From: JAIVGV01 sp035295985
Lineage (GTDB): Bacteria > Acidobacteriota > Blastocatellia > Pyrinomonadales > Pyrinomonadaceae
Reading direction: 5' to 3'
Length of the DNA: 62,205 nt
NCBI GenBank assembly: GCA_035295985.1
Contig: DATHBT010000045.1
Span: forward strand, 1 to 62,205
Of the stretch, positions 25,521 to 34,409 are shown piece by piece. The notes below the pieces were generated by a model. That model did not search any database. It worked only from the letters and a program-made list of their open reading frames with translations, and was not told where the DNA came from. The position numbers were made by a program, and so were the translations under genes. Every line of letters begins with the position of its first letter. Position 1 is the stretch's first letter.

Positions 25521-27275
25521 TTGGCCGCTCGAACAACCCCGCGCGACCGAGGGGACGTGCCCACACAGTCACTCGAACGCCTGCTCGACCGACTCGACGA
25601 GTTGAAGCGCCCGGCAGACGCGCGCGCACGGGTGCAGCTTGCGGGACTTCTAAAACGGCTCGAACGCCGTCGGTTCCGCGACGCCGAATCGCTCATACGC
25701 TTCCACGAAAACCTGCTGTTCCTCTGTGCTTACCCTCAGAGCGCACCGCTGCTGCGCGCGGCCGAGCGGATACTTAAAACTTTCTCCGGCCGCGTCGAAG
25801 AGTTGCGCGCGTCGGGCGCGGAGACCTACCAGTTGGAGTACGGCGAGGTTTCCGGCATCGCGGGCACGGGGCTGTCGGCCGTCTTCGGCTACGACATCAT
25901 GCGCTGGCTCGCCCGCGCGCACCCGCGCAGCGTCCGCCTCACGTGGGAGGGCTACGAGGAGGGCGCGCCGCTCGTCAGCGTGCTGTCGCGCTTCCTGCCG
26001 CTCTTCGAGGAGGACGCTTACGTTGACGCGAAAGTGCCCTTCCACGAGTGGCTGCGCGCGGCGCGCCGCCGCGGCGAGGGCGAGTTGCAGTGGCTCATCC
26101 GGCAGTTTGAATCGCTCGGCGTCACGGAGCGAGAGCGCGCCGTCCTGTTCGACCCGCTCAGGCTCTGGGTGCGCTGGGAGTTGGACGATTCGGCGTCGGC
26201 GCGCACGCACGCGCGCCGACGCCCGCGCGAAATCTTCTACCACCGCGAGCCGCTCATCACGCGCCGCGACGTACAACTCGCGCGCGAACTCGAAGCGCCG
26301 CCGCTCCCGGTCGAAAAACTCTCGCGCCCCGCGGCCGGGCGCGTGCTCGACGCGGGCCGCGACGCGATGGCCGTCCGCTTCCGCGAGCTACACGGCTTCA
26401 CGCACGCCGACCCGCGCACCGTCGTCAGGGCCGATGCCGGGCGCGGCCTCGAAATCTTCCTCTGGGGCGTGCCCGCCCCGCGGCGGCTCCCGCTGCTCGC
26501 CTACCACGCGGGCGTCTTCTACAAGAACGGCGTGCCGGCTGGCTACCACGAAGGGCTGTCGCTCTTCGAGCGCACCGAGATCGGACTCAACCTCTTCTAC
26601 ACCTTCCGCGACGGCGAGTCGGCCTGGACGTACGCGCGCCTGATGCGGCTCTACCGGCAACTCCTCGGCGTGACCGTCTTCTCGGTCGAGCCTTACCAGC
26701 TCGGCGGGTCGGGCAACGAGGAGGGCGTCGAGTCGGGCGCGTTCTGGTTCTACCGCAAGCTCGGCTTCCGCCCCGTCCGCGGCGATCTCGCGCGCCTCGT
26801 CGAACGCGAGGAACAAAGGATCGCCGCGCGCGAAGGCTACCGCACGAGTGCGTCAACCCTGCGCCGCCTCGCCGCCGGCCACGTCATTTACGAAGCGCCG
26901 TCCGCCTCGCGGCCCGGCGAGTGGGATCGCTTCCACGTGCGCAACATCGGCCTCGCCGTCACGCGCCGCGCCGCGCGCGAATTCAACGGCGACGCCAACG
27001 AACTCCGCGCCGCCTCAGTCGCCGAAGTCACACGCGCGCTCGGCGCTGCGCGCGAGAAGTTCGACGAGGAGACTGCGCGCGCCTTCTCGAACTTCGCCCT
27101 CGTCCTCGCGCTCGTCCCCGGCCTTGAACGCTGGCCGCGCGAAGACCGCCGCGACCTCGTTAAAATCATCCGCGCCAAAGCCGGCCGCGACGAGACGACG
27201 TACCTGCGGCTGCTCCGTCGTCACGCGCGCCTGCGCCGTGCGATAATCGCGCTCGGCACGGCCCGACGAGTCTGA
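25521..27275 (+). CDS. Large hypothetical protein, cytoplasmic
   Basis: I do not recognise this 584-aa protein. It has no signal peptide or membrane helices and is Arg-rich. The N-terminus (about 10-90) is helical (LLKRLERRRFRDAESLIRFH, LLRAAERILKTFSGRVEELR). The middle holds YQLEYGEVSGIAGTGLSAVF and, near 395-430, SVEPYQLGGSGNEEGVESGA followed by FWFYRKLGFRP, a pattern that recalls an acetyltransferase-like acceptor fold but is not diagnostic. The C-terminus is helical and basic. The start used is TTG at 25521; GTG at 25557 is also possible. Codon use equals its neighbours, so it looks native. Confidence 0.7.
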   Translation: MAARTTPRDRGDVPTQSLERLLDRLDELKRPADARARVQLAGLLKRLERRRFRDAESLIRFHENLLFLCAYPQSAPLLRAAERILKTFSGRVEELRASGAETYQLEYGEVSGIAGTGLSAVFGYDIMRWLARAHPRSVRLTWEGYEEGAPLVSVLSRFLPLFEEDAYVDAKVPFHEWLRAARRRGEGELQWLIRQFESLGVTERERAVLFDPLRLWVRWELDDSASARTHARRRPREIFYHREPLITRRDVQLARELEAPPLPVEKLSRPAAGRVLDAGRDAMAVRFRELHGFTHADPRTVVRADAGRGLEIFLWGVPAPRRLPLLAYHAGVFYKNGVPAGYHEGLSLFERTEIGLNLFYTFRDGESAWTYARLMRLYRQLLGVTVFSVEPYQLGGSGNEEGVESGAFWFYRKLGFRPVRGDLARLVEREEQRIAAREGYRTSASTLRRLAAGHVIYEAPSASRPGEWDRFHVRNIGLAVTRRAAREFNGDANELRAASVAEVTRALGAAREKFDEETARAFSNFALVLALVPGLERWPREDRRDLVKIIRAKAGRDETTYLRLLRRHARLRRAIIALGTARRV

Positions 27276-27379
27276 AAAGGTTCGCTGCTGGCTCGCTGGC
27301 CTCGCGGCCCGGCGAGCGCCCACGGGGCCGGCAACGCCGCCGCTGAAACATTCGACGCACACTCCGAAGGAGGAACCCC

Positions 27380-28615
27380 ATGAAACGCCTCACGCCGGTC
27401 GCCCTCATCTTTTCGGCCGCCCTGCTCGCGTGCGCGCCTCCCCTCGCGGCGCAGGAGACGCGCGCCACGCCCGCGGAGAAAAATCTGGCCCTCGACATCG
27501 AAGGCGAGCCGGAGCGCGGCTATCAAATTCAAGTGAAGGGCGGGCTGGAGACTAGCCACCGGCCGCTGCTGCCCCGCCGGGAACAGCCGGCGAACGCGCC
27601 CCGCCTCACCGCGGTCAGAATCGATACCGACTACGAGGGCGACGCCGTCCGCATCAACCTCTCGGTCGTGTTCGACGACTCGTGGCCGCCCGACGCGCCC
27701 GGCCCGAAGTACGGCCGCAAAGTTCAGGCCGTCGCTTCCTACCTCGCGCGTGAGGGCGAGTCGGTCAGGCTCGAAGAGTTGGCGCGCTTCGGCGTCGAGC
27801 CGATGACGCTCCGGGTCGTGCAGGCGAGGCCGCGGCCCGCCGAAGTGCCCCCGCTGGCCTCTACGCCGCAGGTCGTCAACAACCTCAAGGCCGTCCAGGT
27901 CGTCGGCTTCCACCGCGACGCGTCCGCGCCGAACGTGTACAAGCTGCGGCTGCACAACGTCTCGGGGAAGGGCATCGCGGCGATGTCATTCCGCAACGTG
28001 GACGACGGCGGCGGCGGCACGATCACCTCGCTGGGCCGCCCCGCGCGCCCGCTCGTCGCGCCGGGCGACGTTAACGAGATGCCTTTCAACTTCACCGTCA
28101 ACCGCCGCCAGACCCCGCAGGGCGAGACGCACGACGCCGAGCGGCCGCGCACGCTCGTAGTCACCACGGCCGTCTTCGACGACGGGACTTACGAAGGCGA
28201 GGCCGAGATGGCCGCCGGGATCATCGCGCGGTGGCGCGGCGACGAGACTCAGAGAGCGCGCATCCTGCCGCTGCTGCGCGCGCCGCTCGCCGCCCCCTCG
28301 CTCGCGGCCTCGGCGCTCGACAAGCTCAAGTCCGAAGTCGAGTCGTTGCGCATAGACGCCGACCCGGCCGCCGTCGCCGAACTGGCCGCGAAGTTTCCCA
28401 CGCTCGCACGCGACGAGGCCGCGAGGCGCGAGGGGCGCGACGCCGTCGCGCTGCTATCGTCCCAAATGATGGAGGGCTTTAGGTCGGCGCGGGAGTCGGC
28501 GCTGTACAGGATCAGAGAGTGGGAAGAGGAGAGGGCACGCGCGCCCGAAGCCTTCGATTTCCGGGCGAGGCTCGCGGCCTTTGTCGAGCGGCTCGAAAAG
28601 GGGGGCCGCCGCTGA
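27380..28615 (+). CDS. Secreted or lipid-anchored hypothetical protein
   Basis: The 411-aa product starts with a signal sequence. It may be cut after PLAAQ by signal peptidase I or at LLAC (residues 15-18) as a lipoprotein; both fit. The mature part has a beta-rich segment (about 70-260, LTAVRIDTDYEGDAVRINLSVVF, repeated AVQVVGFHRDA-type strands) and a long helical, charged C-terminus (about 285-410). No family is recognised. Shine-Dalgarno GGAGGA lies about 6 nt before the ATG. It is directly followed, 26 bp on, by era, with which it may be co-transcribed. Confidence 0.7.
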   Translation: MKRLTPVALIFSAALLACAPPLAAQETRATPAEKNLALDIEGEPERGYQIQVKGGLETSHRPLLPRREQPANAPRLTAVRIDTDYEGDAVRINLSVVFDDSWPPDAPGPKYGRKVQAVASYLAREGESVRLEELARFGVEPMTLRVVQARPRPAEVPPLASTPQVVNNLKAVQVVGFHRDASAPNVYKLRLHNVSGKGIAAMSFRNVDDGGGGTITSLGRPARPLVAPGDVNEMPFNFTVNRRQTPQGETHDAERPRTLVVTTAVFDDGTYEGEAEMAAGIIARWRGDETQRARILPLLRAPLAAPSLAASALDKLKSEVESLRIDADPAAVAELAAKFPTLARDEAARREGRDAVALLSSQMMEGFRSARESALYRIREWEEERARAPEAFDFRARLAAFVERLEKGGRR

Positions 28616-28641
28616 AGCCGGCGGCGGGGGATCAAACTGGC

Positions 28642-29553
28642 ATGTCAATCGAAGGGGGCTACCGCAGCGGCTACGTCGCGCTCGTGGGCCGGCCGAACGC
28701 GGGCAAGTCTACGCTCCTGAACCGGCTGGTCGGCGAGAAGATCGCGGCCGTCTCGAACAAGCCGCAGACGACGCGCTGGCAGATTCAGGGCGTGATTACG
28801 CGCGAGGAGGGGCAGATCGTTCTGGTCGATACGCCGGGCGTTCACCAGCCGGGCTACCTTCTGAACCGGCGGATGATGGCCGCCGTGCATGACGCGCTCG
28901 AAGGCGTCGATCTCGTGGTGCTGATGCGCGACGCCTCGGTCTCGACCGGAAACGGCGACCGCTTCGTGCTCAACCTGATCAAGCAGTCGAGCAAGCCCGC
29001 GCTGCTCGTGCTGAACAAGACGGACAAGGTCGCGGACAAGTCGAAACTGCTGCCGCTGATGGAGTGGTACGGCGCGGAGTACGACTGGCGCGCGATCCTG
29101 CCGCTCTCGGCGCTCAAGGGCGACAACGTCGAACTCCTACTCGGCGAGATCGTCAAGCACCTGCCCGAAGGCGACCCCGTCTTCGCGGAGGATGAGCTGA
29201 CCGATCAGTCTGTCAGCGCCATCGTCGCCGAGATCGTGCGCGAGAAGATTCTGCAAACGACGGGCGAGGAGATACCTTACGTGACCGCGGTCGTCACCGA
29301 ACGCTACGAGCAGGAGCGCGAGGACTTCGCGCGCATCAACTGCGCCATCTTCGTCGAGCGCCCCTCGCAGAAAAAGATCATCGTCGGCCACGGCGGCGAG
29401 CGCATCCGCGAGGTGGGCACGCGCGCGCGCCAGGACATCGAGCGGCTGGTCGGCCACCGCGTCCACCTCGAACTCTTCGTCAAGGTCGAGGAGGGCTGGC
29501 GCGACAGCGAGCGGGCGCTCGACGAGATAGGAATCAAACCTGGCAAATCGTGA
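28642..29553 (+). CDS. era: GTPase Era
   Basis: The 303-aa protein is Era, an essential GTPase that binds the 3' end of 16S rRNA during 30S assembly. G1 GRPNAGKST, G2 region QTTRW, G3 DTPGVH, G4 NKTD and G5 SAL are all present in the first 175 residues. The C-terminal KH domain (about 205-290) contains VERPSQKKIIVGHGGERIRE. The frame is open upstream into the preceding gene, but ATG at 28642 (MSIEGGYRSGYVAL) matches the family length and start. A short-word palindrome separates it from prmA. Confidence 0.95.
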   Translation: MSIEGGYRSGYVALVGRPNAGKSTLLNRLVGEKIAAVSNKPQTTRWQIQGVITREEGQIVLVDTPGVHQPGYLLNRRMMAAVHDALEGVDLVVLMRDASVSTGNGDRFVLNLIKQSSKPALLVLNKTDKVADKSKLLPLMEWYGAEYDWRAILPLSALKGDNVELLLGEIVKHLPEGDPVFAEDELTDQSVSAIVAEIVREKILQTTGEEIPYVTAVVTERYEQEREDFARINCAIFVERPSQKKIIVGHGGERIREVGTRARQDIERLVGHRVHLELFVKVEEGWRDSERALDEIGIKPGKS

Positions 29554-29557
29554 GCGG

Positions 29558-29657
29558 GAGCTTTTAGCTTTTAGCTTTTAGCCAGAGCCTTCCGCTCCCG
29601 GCGCACCTTCGTTTCTCGGTTTGGCTAACGGCTAACGGCTATCAGCTAACAGCTTCT
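29558..29657. repeat. Intergenic palindrome, GCTTTTAGC / GCTAACGGC word type
   Basis: The left arm, 29558-29585, repeats TTAGCTTT; the right arm, 29621-29656, reads GGCTAACGGCTAACGGCTAT then CAGCTAACAGC. The loop is GC-rich, about 35 bp. The right arm ends three bases before the prmA ATG. Confidence 0.85.
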
Positions 29658-29658
29658 C

Positions 29659-30501
29659 ATGTGGTACGCAGTTGACGTTGACGCGGCCCCGGACGCGCTT
29701 GAGGCCGTCGAGTACGCGCTGATGGAGGCGGGCGCGCGCGGGACTGAGCAGGGCGGGCCGGCCGCGGGCGACCACGTCGCGGTCGCCGGCTACTTCGAGA
29801 CCGAGCCTGAGATCGAGCGCGTGCGGGCGGCGCTGCTCGACGCGCTCCGAATCTACGGCCTTCAGTCGCCGTCGGTGCGCGCGATGCGACTGCGCGAAGT
29901 CGAGACCCGCGACTGGCTGGGCGAGTGGAAGAAGAATTGGCGCGCGGCCGAGGTCGGGCGCTTCGTCGTCGCGCCGCCGTGGGACGAGGTCGAGGAGGCG
30001 GGCGGGCGGATCGTCATCCGCATCGAGCCGGGCATGGCCTTCGGCACGGGCACGCACGAGACGACGCGGCTCTGCCTCGCCGCGATTGAAAAGCACTTCG
30101 ACGGCGCGAGCTTCCTCGACGTGGGCACGGGCACGGGCATCCTCGCCATCGCCGCCGCGCGGCTCAGGCCCGCCGCCCGCATCGAGGCGTGCGACACGGA
30201 CGCGGAGGCCGTCGAGATAGCGCGGGAGAACGCGCGGCTGAACGGCGTCGGCGAGCGCGTGGAGTTCCGCGTCGGGTCGGTCGAGGCGGCGACACGGTCG
30301 GCGGACTTCGTCTGCGCGAACCTGACGGCCGACGTGATCGTGCCGCTCGTGCCCGCGCTCGCGGCGGCGGCCTGCGGCCGGCTCGTCCTATCCGGCATCC
30401 TCGCCGAACAGACCGCCACGGTGCTCGGCGCGCTCCACGCCCACGGCGTCTCCGACTGCCGCGTCGAGCGCGACGGCGAGTGGGTGGCAATCATCGCTTG
30501 A
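29659..30501 (+). CDS. prmA: Ribosomal protein L11 methyltransferase PrmA
   Basis: The 280-aa enzyme trimethylates L11. The N-terminal substrate domain (1-65) has the PrmA pattern with RDWLGEWKKNWRAAEVGRF at about 94-112. The SAM-binding domain contains EPGMAFGTGTHETTRLCL, FLDVGTGTGILAIAAARL and the catalytic-region NLTADVIVPL, where most PrmA have NILA. Length is slightly under the usual 290-310 aa. The ATG follows the sequence GCTAACAGCTTCTC, a repeat arm, with no Shine-Dalgarno. The gene lies between era and rsmE, all ribosome-assembly functions, and may share a transcript. Confidence 0.92.
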   Translation: MWYAVDVDAAPDALEAVEYALMEAGARGTEQGGPAAGDHVAVAGYFETEPEIERVRAALLDALRIYGLQSPSVRAMRLREVETRDWLGEWKKNWRAAEVGRFVVAPPWDEVEEAGGRIVIRIEPGMAFGTGTHETTRLCLAAIEKHFDGASFLDVGTGTGILAIAAARLRPAARIEACDTDAEAVEIARENARLNGVGERVEFRVGSVEAATRSADFVCANLTADVIVPLVPALAAAACGRLVLSGILAEQTATVLGALHAHGVSDCRVERDGEWVAIIA

Positions 30502-30663
30502 TCAGTTGTCAGTAGTCCGTGATCAGTTGTCCGTTGCACGTGCTTCACGGGGGAGCTGTCCGCGGATTTAAGATCGGGCCGCCCGCTCTCGAACAACGGA
30601 CAACTGACCACGGACTACTGACATTGAATTACAGCTAACAGCTAATCGCTAACAGCTAACTGC
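30500..30663. repeat. Compound intergenic palindrome: GTCCGTGATCAG type followed by a GCTAACAGC half element
   Basis: Arms 30500-30535 (ATCAGTTGTCAGTAGTCCGT) and 30593-30623 (complement) enclose a loop of about 57 bp. Directly after it, 30631-30660 is a lone arm of the other family (CAGCTAACAGCTAATCGC). Its last word is 10 bp before the rsmE ATG. Confidence 0.85.
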
Positions 30664-30669
30664 TCCGCA

Positions 30670-31476
30670 ATGCCCCGCCGACGCTTCTACGCGCACCCGA
30701 CCTCGTTTACGCTCGACCGCTCGCGCGTCACGCTGGCGCGCGAGGAGTCGGCGCATCTCGTGAACGTGCTCCGGCTGCGCGCGGGCGCGGAGGTTTACGT
30801 CTTCGACGGCGCGGGGCGTGAGTACGTCTGCACGGTGGCCGCCTCGGACGGCCGGCGCGGCACGGCGCGCGAGGTGGTGCTCGACGTGCAGGGCGAGGTC
30901 GGGCCGGCGCGCCCCGAATCGCGGCTGGATTTGACGCTGGCCGCCGCCTTGCTCAAGGGCGAGAAGTTCGACACGGTCGTGCAGAAGGCGACGGAGCTGG
31001 GCGCGGCGCGCGTCGTGCCCGTGCTGACCGAGCGCGGCGAGGTGAGGTGGCCGGGGCGCGGGGACGAGACCGAGTCGGCCGCCGCGCTCAAGCGCGTGGC
31101 GCGATGGGAGCGCATCGCGGTCGAGGCGGCGAAGCAGTCGGGCCGCGCGCGCGTTCCCTCCGTGCGCGCGCCGATCCACCTAACGACGCTGCTCTCCGAG
31201 GTCGCGCACGATCTGGACGGCGTCGAGGAGCGCAGGGTCTTCTTCACGGAGCGCGGCGGGCGCGGGCTGGTCGAGACGGTCAACGAGTGGCCCGCCGTGC
31301 CTTCGCGCGTGACGGCGGTCGTCGGCCCCGAAGGCGGCTGGGAGGACGGGGAGATCGAGCAGGCCGTGCAGGCCGGCTGGTGCGCCGTCACGCTCGGCGG
31401 TCGCGTGCTGCGGGCCGACACGGCCGCGGTCGTCGCCGCCGCGATGCTGCAACACCTGTGCGGCGATTTGCGGTAG
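30670..31476 (+). CDS. rsmE: 16S rRNA (uracil-1498-N3)-methyltransferase RsmE
   Basis: The 268-aa protein is a SPOUT-class methyltransferase. The N-terminal PUA-like domain (about 1-75) contains HLVNVLRLRAGAEVYVFDG. The knotted SAM-binding domain holds LLKGEKFDTVVQKATELGA, VVGPEGGWEDGEIE and VTLGGRVLRADTA, the family signatures. Length is typical with a modest insert near 140-200. The stop TAG falls at the edge of the following repeat arm. It is the third ribosome-related gene in a row after era and prmA. Confidence 0.93.
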   Translation: MPRRRFYAHPTSFTLDRSRVTLAREESAHLVNVLRLRAGAEVYVFDGAGREYVCTVAASDGRRGTAREVVLDVQGEVGPARPESRLDLTLAAALLKGEKFDTVVQKATELGAARVVPVLTERGEVRWPGRGDETESAAALKRVARWERIAVEAAKQSGRARVPSVRAPIHLTTLLSEVAHDLDGVEERRVFFTERGGRGLVETVNEWPAVPSRVTAVVGPEGGWEDGEIEQAVQAGWCAVTLGGRVLRADTAAVVAAAMLQHLCGDLR

Positions 31477-31592
31477 TCAGTTGTCCGTGGTCAGTTGTCC
31501 GTTGTTCATGCTGCTCGGACGAGTCGCCCGCGGTTTAAGGTTTAAGCATCTCAGGCTCGAACAACGGACAACTGACCACGGACAACTGACCA
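31474..31592. repeat. Intergenic palindrome, GTCAGTTGTCCGTGG word type
   Basis: Left arm 31475-31505 (AGTCAGTTGTCCGTGGTCAG) and right arm 31560-31590 (complement) enclose a loop of about 55 bp. The left arm includes the rsmE stop codon. Confidence 0.85.
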
Positions 31593-31711
31593 TTGATTTT
31601 TTTGACGAAACAACCCGCGCGGGGGCAGAATGATTCAAACAGGCGAGACGGGCCATCCGCTTGAATCTCGCCGTTCCGGCCGGAAGAGAACATCGGGGGA
31701 GCGTCGGGCGT

Positions 31712-31987
31712 ATGGCAATGACGAGGGAGGAAGCCGTCAGGCGCGCGAAAAGTGATCTGGCCGCGCGGCTCGGCGTTCAAGAGGATGAGGTTACGGAAGA
31801 TTCGGTTGAGGATGCGGATTTCCCGGATGCGTCGTTTGGCGCTGGCTCGCCGGGCGAGCTGAGCGCGCAGATGATCACGCCGGGTTGGCGCATCCGCCTG
31901 AGCGTCGGCGGCGAGCGCGCAGAGTACCGCGCCAACCGCAACCGCATGCGTCTCTACAACTTCAGGGGCGAGAACCATCAGGTCTGA
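31712..31987 (+). CDS. Small hypothetical protein
   Basis: The 91-aa product is acidic in its middle (EDEVTEDSVEDADFPDASFG) and basic at the end (YRANRNRMRLYNFRGENHQV). The first helix (TREEAVRRAKSDLAARLGV) is followed by strands (GWRIRLSVGGERAEYRANRN). The pattern of a helix, an acidic linker and a short beta part recalls small regulatory or inhibitor domains, but no family is recognised. ATG at 31712 has GGGGGAG about 10 nt upstream. The subtilase gene begins 74 bp downstream in the same direction, so they may be linked. Confidence 0.6.
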   Translation: MAMTREEAVRRAKSDLAARLGVQEDEVTEDSVEDADFPDASFGAGSPGELSAQMITPGWRIRLSVGGERAEYRANRNRMRLYNFRGENHQV

Positions 31988-32061
31988 CCCGCGGCGGCCG
32001 AACGTGTGCCGTCCACGGGTCTTCCCTGTTTTCGAGTAGAGTTTTACAAGAGGTTACGGCA

Positions 32062-33534
32062 ATGAACCGGCAGAACTTTATCGGCCACGCGGCGCTGGCC
32101 GTCGCGCTCGTCCTCCTCGCGGCCTTCGCGGGCCAGTTGCGGCGTATGCAGGAGAGCCACCACGAAGGGACGGCGGAAACGACGGGCGTCCTCGTTCTGG
32201 AGCCGCGTGACGCGGGCGAGCCGGCCGCGTACGACGCCGGCGGAGACGCGGAGGTCATCGTCCGCTTCCGCGAGGGCACTTCGCCCGAAACGATCCGCTC
32301 GATTGCGTCGCGGCTGAACGACCGCCTGCTCGACCGCTTCGAGTTCGTGGGCGACCAGGCCGTCATCGCCGACGAGGACAACCTCGACGCCGAGGCGGTC
32401 GCCGCCGAGTACCGCGAGCTGCCCGAAGTCGAGTACGCCGAGCCGAACATCGAGATCGAGCTTGACCCGGCCGAGAACGATCCCTTCGACGAAGCCGCCG
32501 ACGCGGACGACGACGAGCCGCCGGTCATCATGTCGGCCTGCGCGGGCGCGAAGGGCGAGCGGCCCAACGATCCGATGTTCGGAGAGCAGTGGTCGCTCGA
32601 CAACACGGGCCAGAGCGGCGGCGCGGCCGGCGCGGACATCTGCGCGATGGGCGCGTGGTCGAAGACGACGGGGAGCCGCAGGGTGATCGTCGCGGTGCTC
32701 GACACGGGCGTTGACTACACGCACCGCGATCTCGCCGGCAACATGTGGAAGCGGCCCGCCTCGCTCGGCCCTTACGTTGACGAACACCTCGGCACGATTG
32801 ACGACCTCCACGGCTACGACGCCGCCGACAACGACGGCGACCCGCGCGACGACAACGGCCACGGCACGCACTGCGCCGGCATCGTCGGCGCGGAGGGCGG
32901 GAACAGCGAAGGTATAGCCGGCGTCAACTGGCAGGTCGAGATCATGCCCCTCAAGTTCATGGACGGGCGCGGGCGCGGGACGACTAAGGACGCCATCGAG
33001 GCGATCAACTACGTCGTCGCGCGCAAGCGCGCGGGCGTCAACGTCCGCGTCATCTCCGCCAGTTGGGGTTCGACCTTCTACTCGCGCGCGCTCGAAGACG
33101 CCATCCGCCGCGCGGGCGACGAGGGCGTCCTCTTCATCGCGGCGGCCGGCAACTCCTCGACGAACAACGACCGCCGCCAGCACTACCCTTCGGGCTACAA
33201 GCTGCCGAACGTCATCTCGGTCGCCGCGCTAACGCGCCACGACGCGCTGGCCTCGTTCTCGAACTACGGGCCGAAGACCGTCCACGTCGCCGCGCCCGGC
33301 GCGCAGATTCTGAGCACGTGGCCCGGCAACCAGTACGAGGAGCACTCGGGCACGTCGATGGCGACGCCGGGCGTGGCCGGGGTGGCGGCCCTCGTCGTCG
33401 CGGCCGAGCCCGGCATCTCGATGGAGAAGCTGCGCGAGCGCCTGCTCGCCTCCGTCGATCCGCTGCCCGCGCTCGCGGGCAAGACGCTCACGGGCGGGCG
33501 GCTCAACGCCTCGCGCGCCGTCCGCGCCGAGTGA
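32062..33534 (+). CDS. Secreted subtilisin-family (S8) serine protease
   Basis: The 490-aa precursor has an N-terminal signal or anchor helix (about 6-24), an inhibitor-type propeptide (about 60-135, VIVRFREGTSPETIRSIASR to EVEYAEPNIEIEL) and an S8 domain. The catalytic triad is visible: Asp 214 in VLDTGVDYTH, His 267 in NGHGTHCAG and Ser 432 in SGTSMATP, with oxyanion Asn in AAAGNSS. An Asp/Glu-rich linker containing one Cys sits between propeptide and protease. It resembles fervidolysin-type proteases. ATG at 32062 has AAGAGG about 8 nt upstream. A strong hairpin follows. Confidence 0.92.
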   Translation: MNRQNFIGHAALAVALVLLAAFAGQLRRMQESHHEGTAETTGVLVLEPRDAGEPAAYDAGGDAEVIVRFREGTSPETIRSIASRLNDRLLDRFEFVGDQAVIADEDNLDAEAVAAEYRELPEVEYAEPNIEIELDPAENDPFDEAADADDDEPPVIMSACAGAKGERPNDPMFGEQWSLDNTGQSGGAAGADICAMGAWSKTTGSRRVIVAVLDTGVDYTHRDLAGNMWKRPASLGPYVDEHLGTIDDLHGYDAADNDGDPRDDNGHGTHCAGIVGAEGGNSEGIAGVNWQVEIMPLKFMDGRGRGTTKDAIEAINYVVARKRAGVNVRVISASWGSTFYSRALEDAIRRAGDEGVLFIAAAGNSSTNNDRRQHYPSGYKLPNVISVAALTRHDALASFSNYGPKTVHVAAPGAQILSTWPGNQYEEHSGTSMATPGVAGVAALVVAAEPGISMEKLRERLLASVDPLPALAGKTLTGGRLNASRAVRAE

Positions 33535-33559
33535 GGGCGCGCTAACAGTCATCCACGGC

Positions 33560-33600
33560 GAAAGCCCCGCGGACGTGAAGAGCGTCCGCGGGGCTTTCAC
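33560..33600. terminator. Hairpin terminator after the subtilase gene
   Basis: A perfect 16-bp stem (GAAAGCCCCGCGGACG at 33560-33575, complement at 33583-33598) has a 7-nt loop. Neither side has a long T tract; the stem itself ends in CTTTC, so it may work in both directions between the convergent subtilase and receiver genes. Confidence 0.7.
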
Positions 33601-33635
33601 TTTGCAAAGGGCGTGTTACGAAAATAGCCGCGTGT

Positions 33636-33704
33636 ATTCCTTCGCGCCTTTGCGTCTTTGCGCGAAATGATCCTCACGCAAAGGCGCAAAGGCACGAAGG
33701 AGAG
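33636..33704. repeat. Intergenic palindrome, GCGCCTTTGCGTCTTTGCG type
   Basis: The left arm, 33638-33666, is CCTTCGCGCCTTTGCGTCTT; the right arm, 33675-33702, is ACGCAAAGGCGCAAAGGCAC. The loop is only about 8 bp. It lies at the 3' side of the receiver gene. Confidence 0.85.
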
Positions 33705-33714
33705 CTTGAGTGGT

Positions 33715-34215
33715 TCAGCCGCGCAGGCTTTCGATGAGGGAGACGAGTTCTCGCGGGTTGACCGGCTTGTTGACGAAGGCGTCGAAGCCGGCGGCGAAGG
33801 CGCGGTCGCGGTCGTCGTACATGGAGAAGCCGGTGACGGCGATGAGCGGCGTCTGCCGGTACTCGGCGAGGGCGCGCAGTCGCTCGGCCAGCTCGTAGCC
33901 GCTCATGCCGGGCATGCCGATGTCTGAGACCACCACGTCGAAGCTCTGCTCGCGGGCGGCGTCGAGCGCCTGCGGGCCGGAGAGGGCCGCGACCACCTCG
34001 TAGCCCGCGTAGCGTAGCAGGAACGAGAGCATCTCCGTCACGTCGGGCGCGTCGTCCACGACGAGTGCGCGGGGCTTGGGGAGAGAGCGCGCCGCCTCGT
34101 CGCCGAGGTGCGCGGGGCCGGGCGAGACCTGCGGTTCTTCGCCGAAGATCAGGCGGCTTGCCCAGATGATGGGGGGAGCAGCGAGGCGTTCGATGCGCGT
34201 CGGGGCAACGGTCAT
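33715..34215 (-). CDS. Solo CheY-like response regulator
   Basis: The 166-aa protein carries one receiver domain (about 48-166) after a 45-residue N-terminal extension. Visible are the acidic pair VVDDAPDV, the phospho-Asp in VVVSDIGMPGMSGYEL, the Thr in AVTGFS and the Lys in FVNKPVNP. There is no output domain, so it likely acts through protein contact. It is close in sequence to the C-terminal receiver of the hybrid kinase located just upstream (VVEDAPDTLEML, IIVSDIGLPDTDGYEL), suggesting a duplicated receiver that serves the same relay. Confidence 0.88.
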   Translation of the reverse strand: MTVAPTRIERLAAPPIIWASRLIFGEEPQVSPGPAHLGDEAARSLPKPRALVVDDAPDVTEMLSFLLRYAGYEVVAALSGPQALDAAREQSFDVVVSDIGMPGMSGYELAERLRALAEYRQTPLIAVTGFSMYDDRDRAFAAGFDAFVNKPVNPRELVSLIESLRG

Positions 34216-34245
34216 TTGGGGGCTACTCCTTGGAAACCCGTGAAT

Positions 34246-34364
34246 AGGAGCTGTTAGCTGTTAGCTATTAGCTGTTAGCCGGAAGGAGACGGCCTCCGGC
34301 TTTTGGCTTCCGCCTCGCCCTCGGTTCTTGATTTGCCCAACAGCTAACAGCTAGCAGCTTCATT
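34246..34364. repeat. Intergenic palindrome, GCTGTTAGC word type
   Basis: Left arm 34248-34282 (AGCTGTTAGCTGTTAGCTAT) and right arm 34338-34360 (CAACAGCTAACAGCTAGCAG) enclose a GC-rich loop of about 55 bp between the hybrid kinase and the receiver gene. Confidence 0.85.
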
Positions 34365-34409
34365 TCACGATTCGCGGCCTTACTGCGACTTACGGCTCTC
34401 GGCGGGCTG

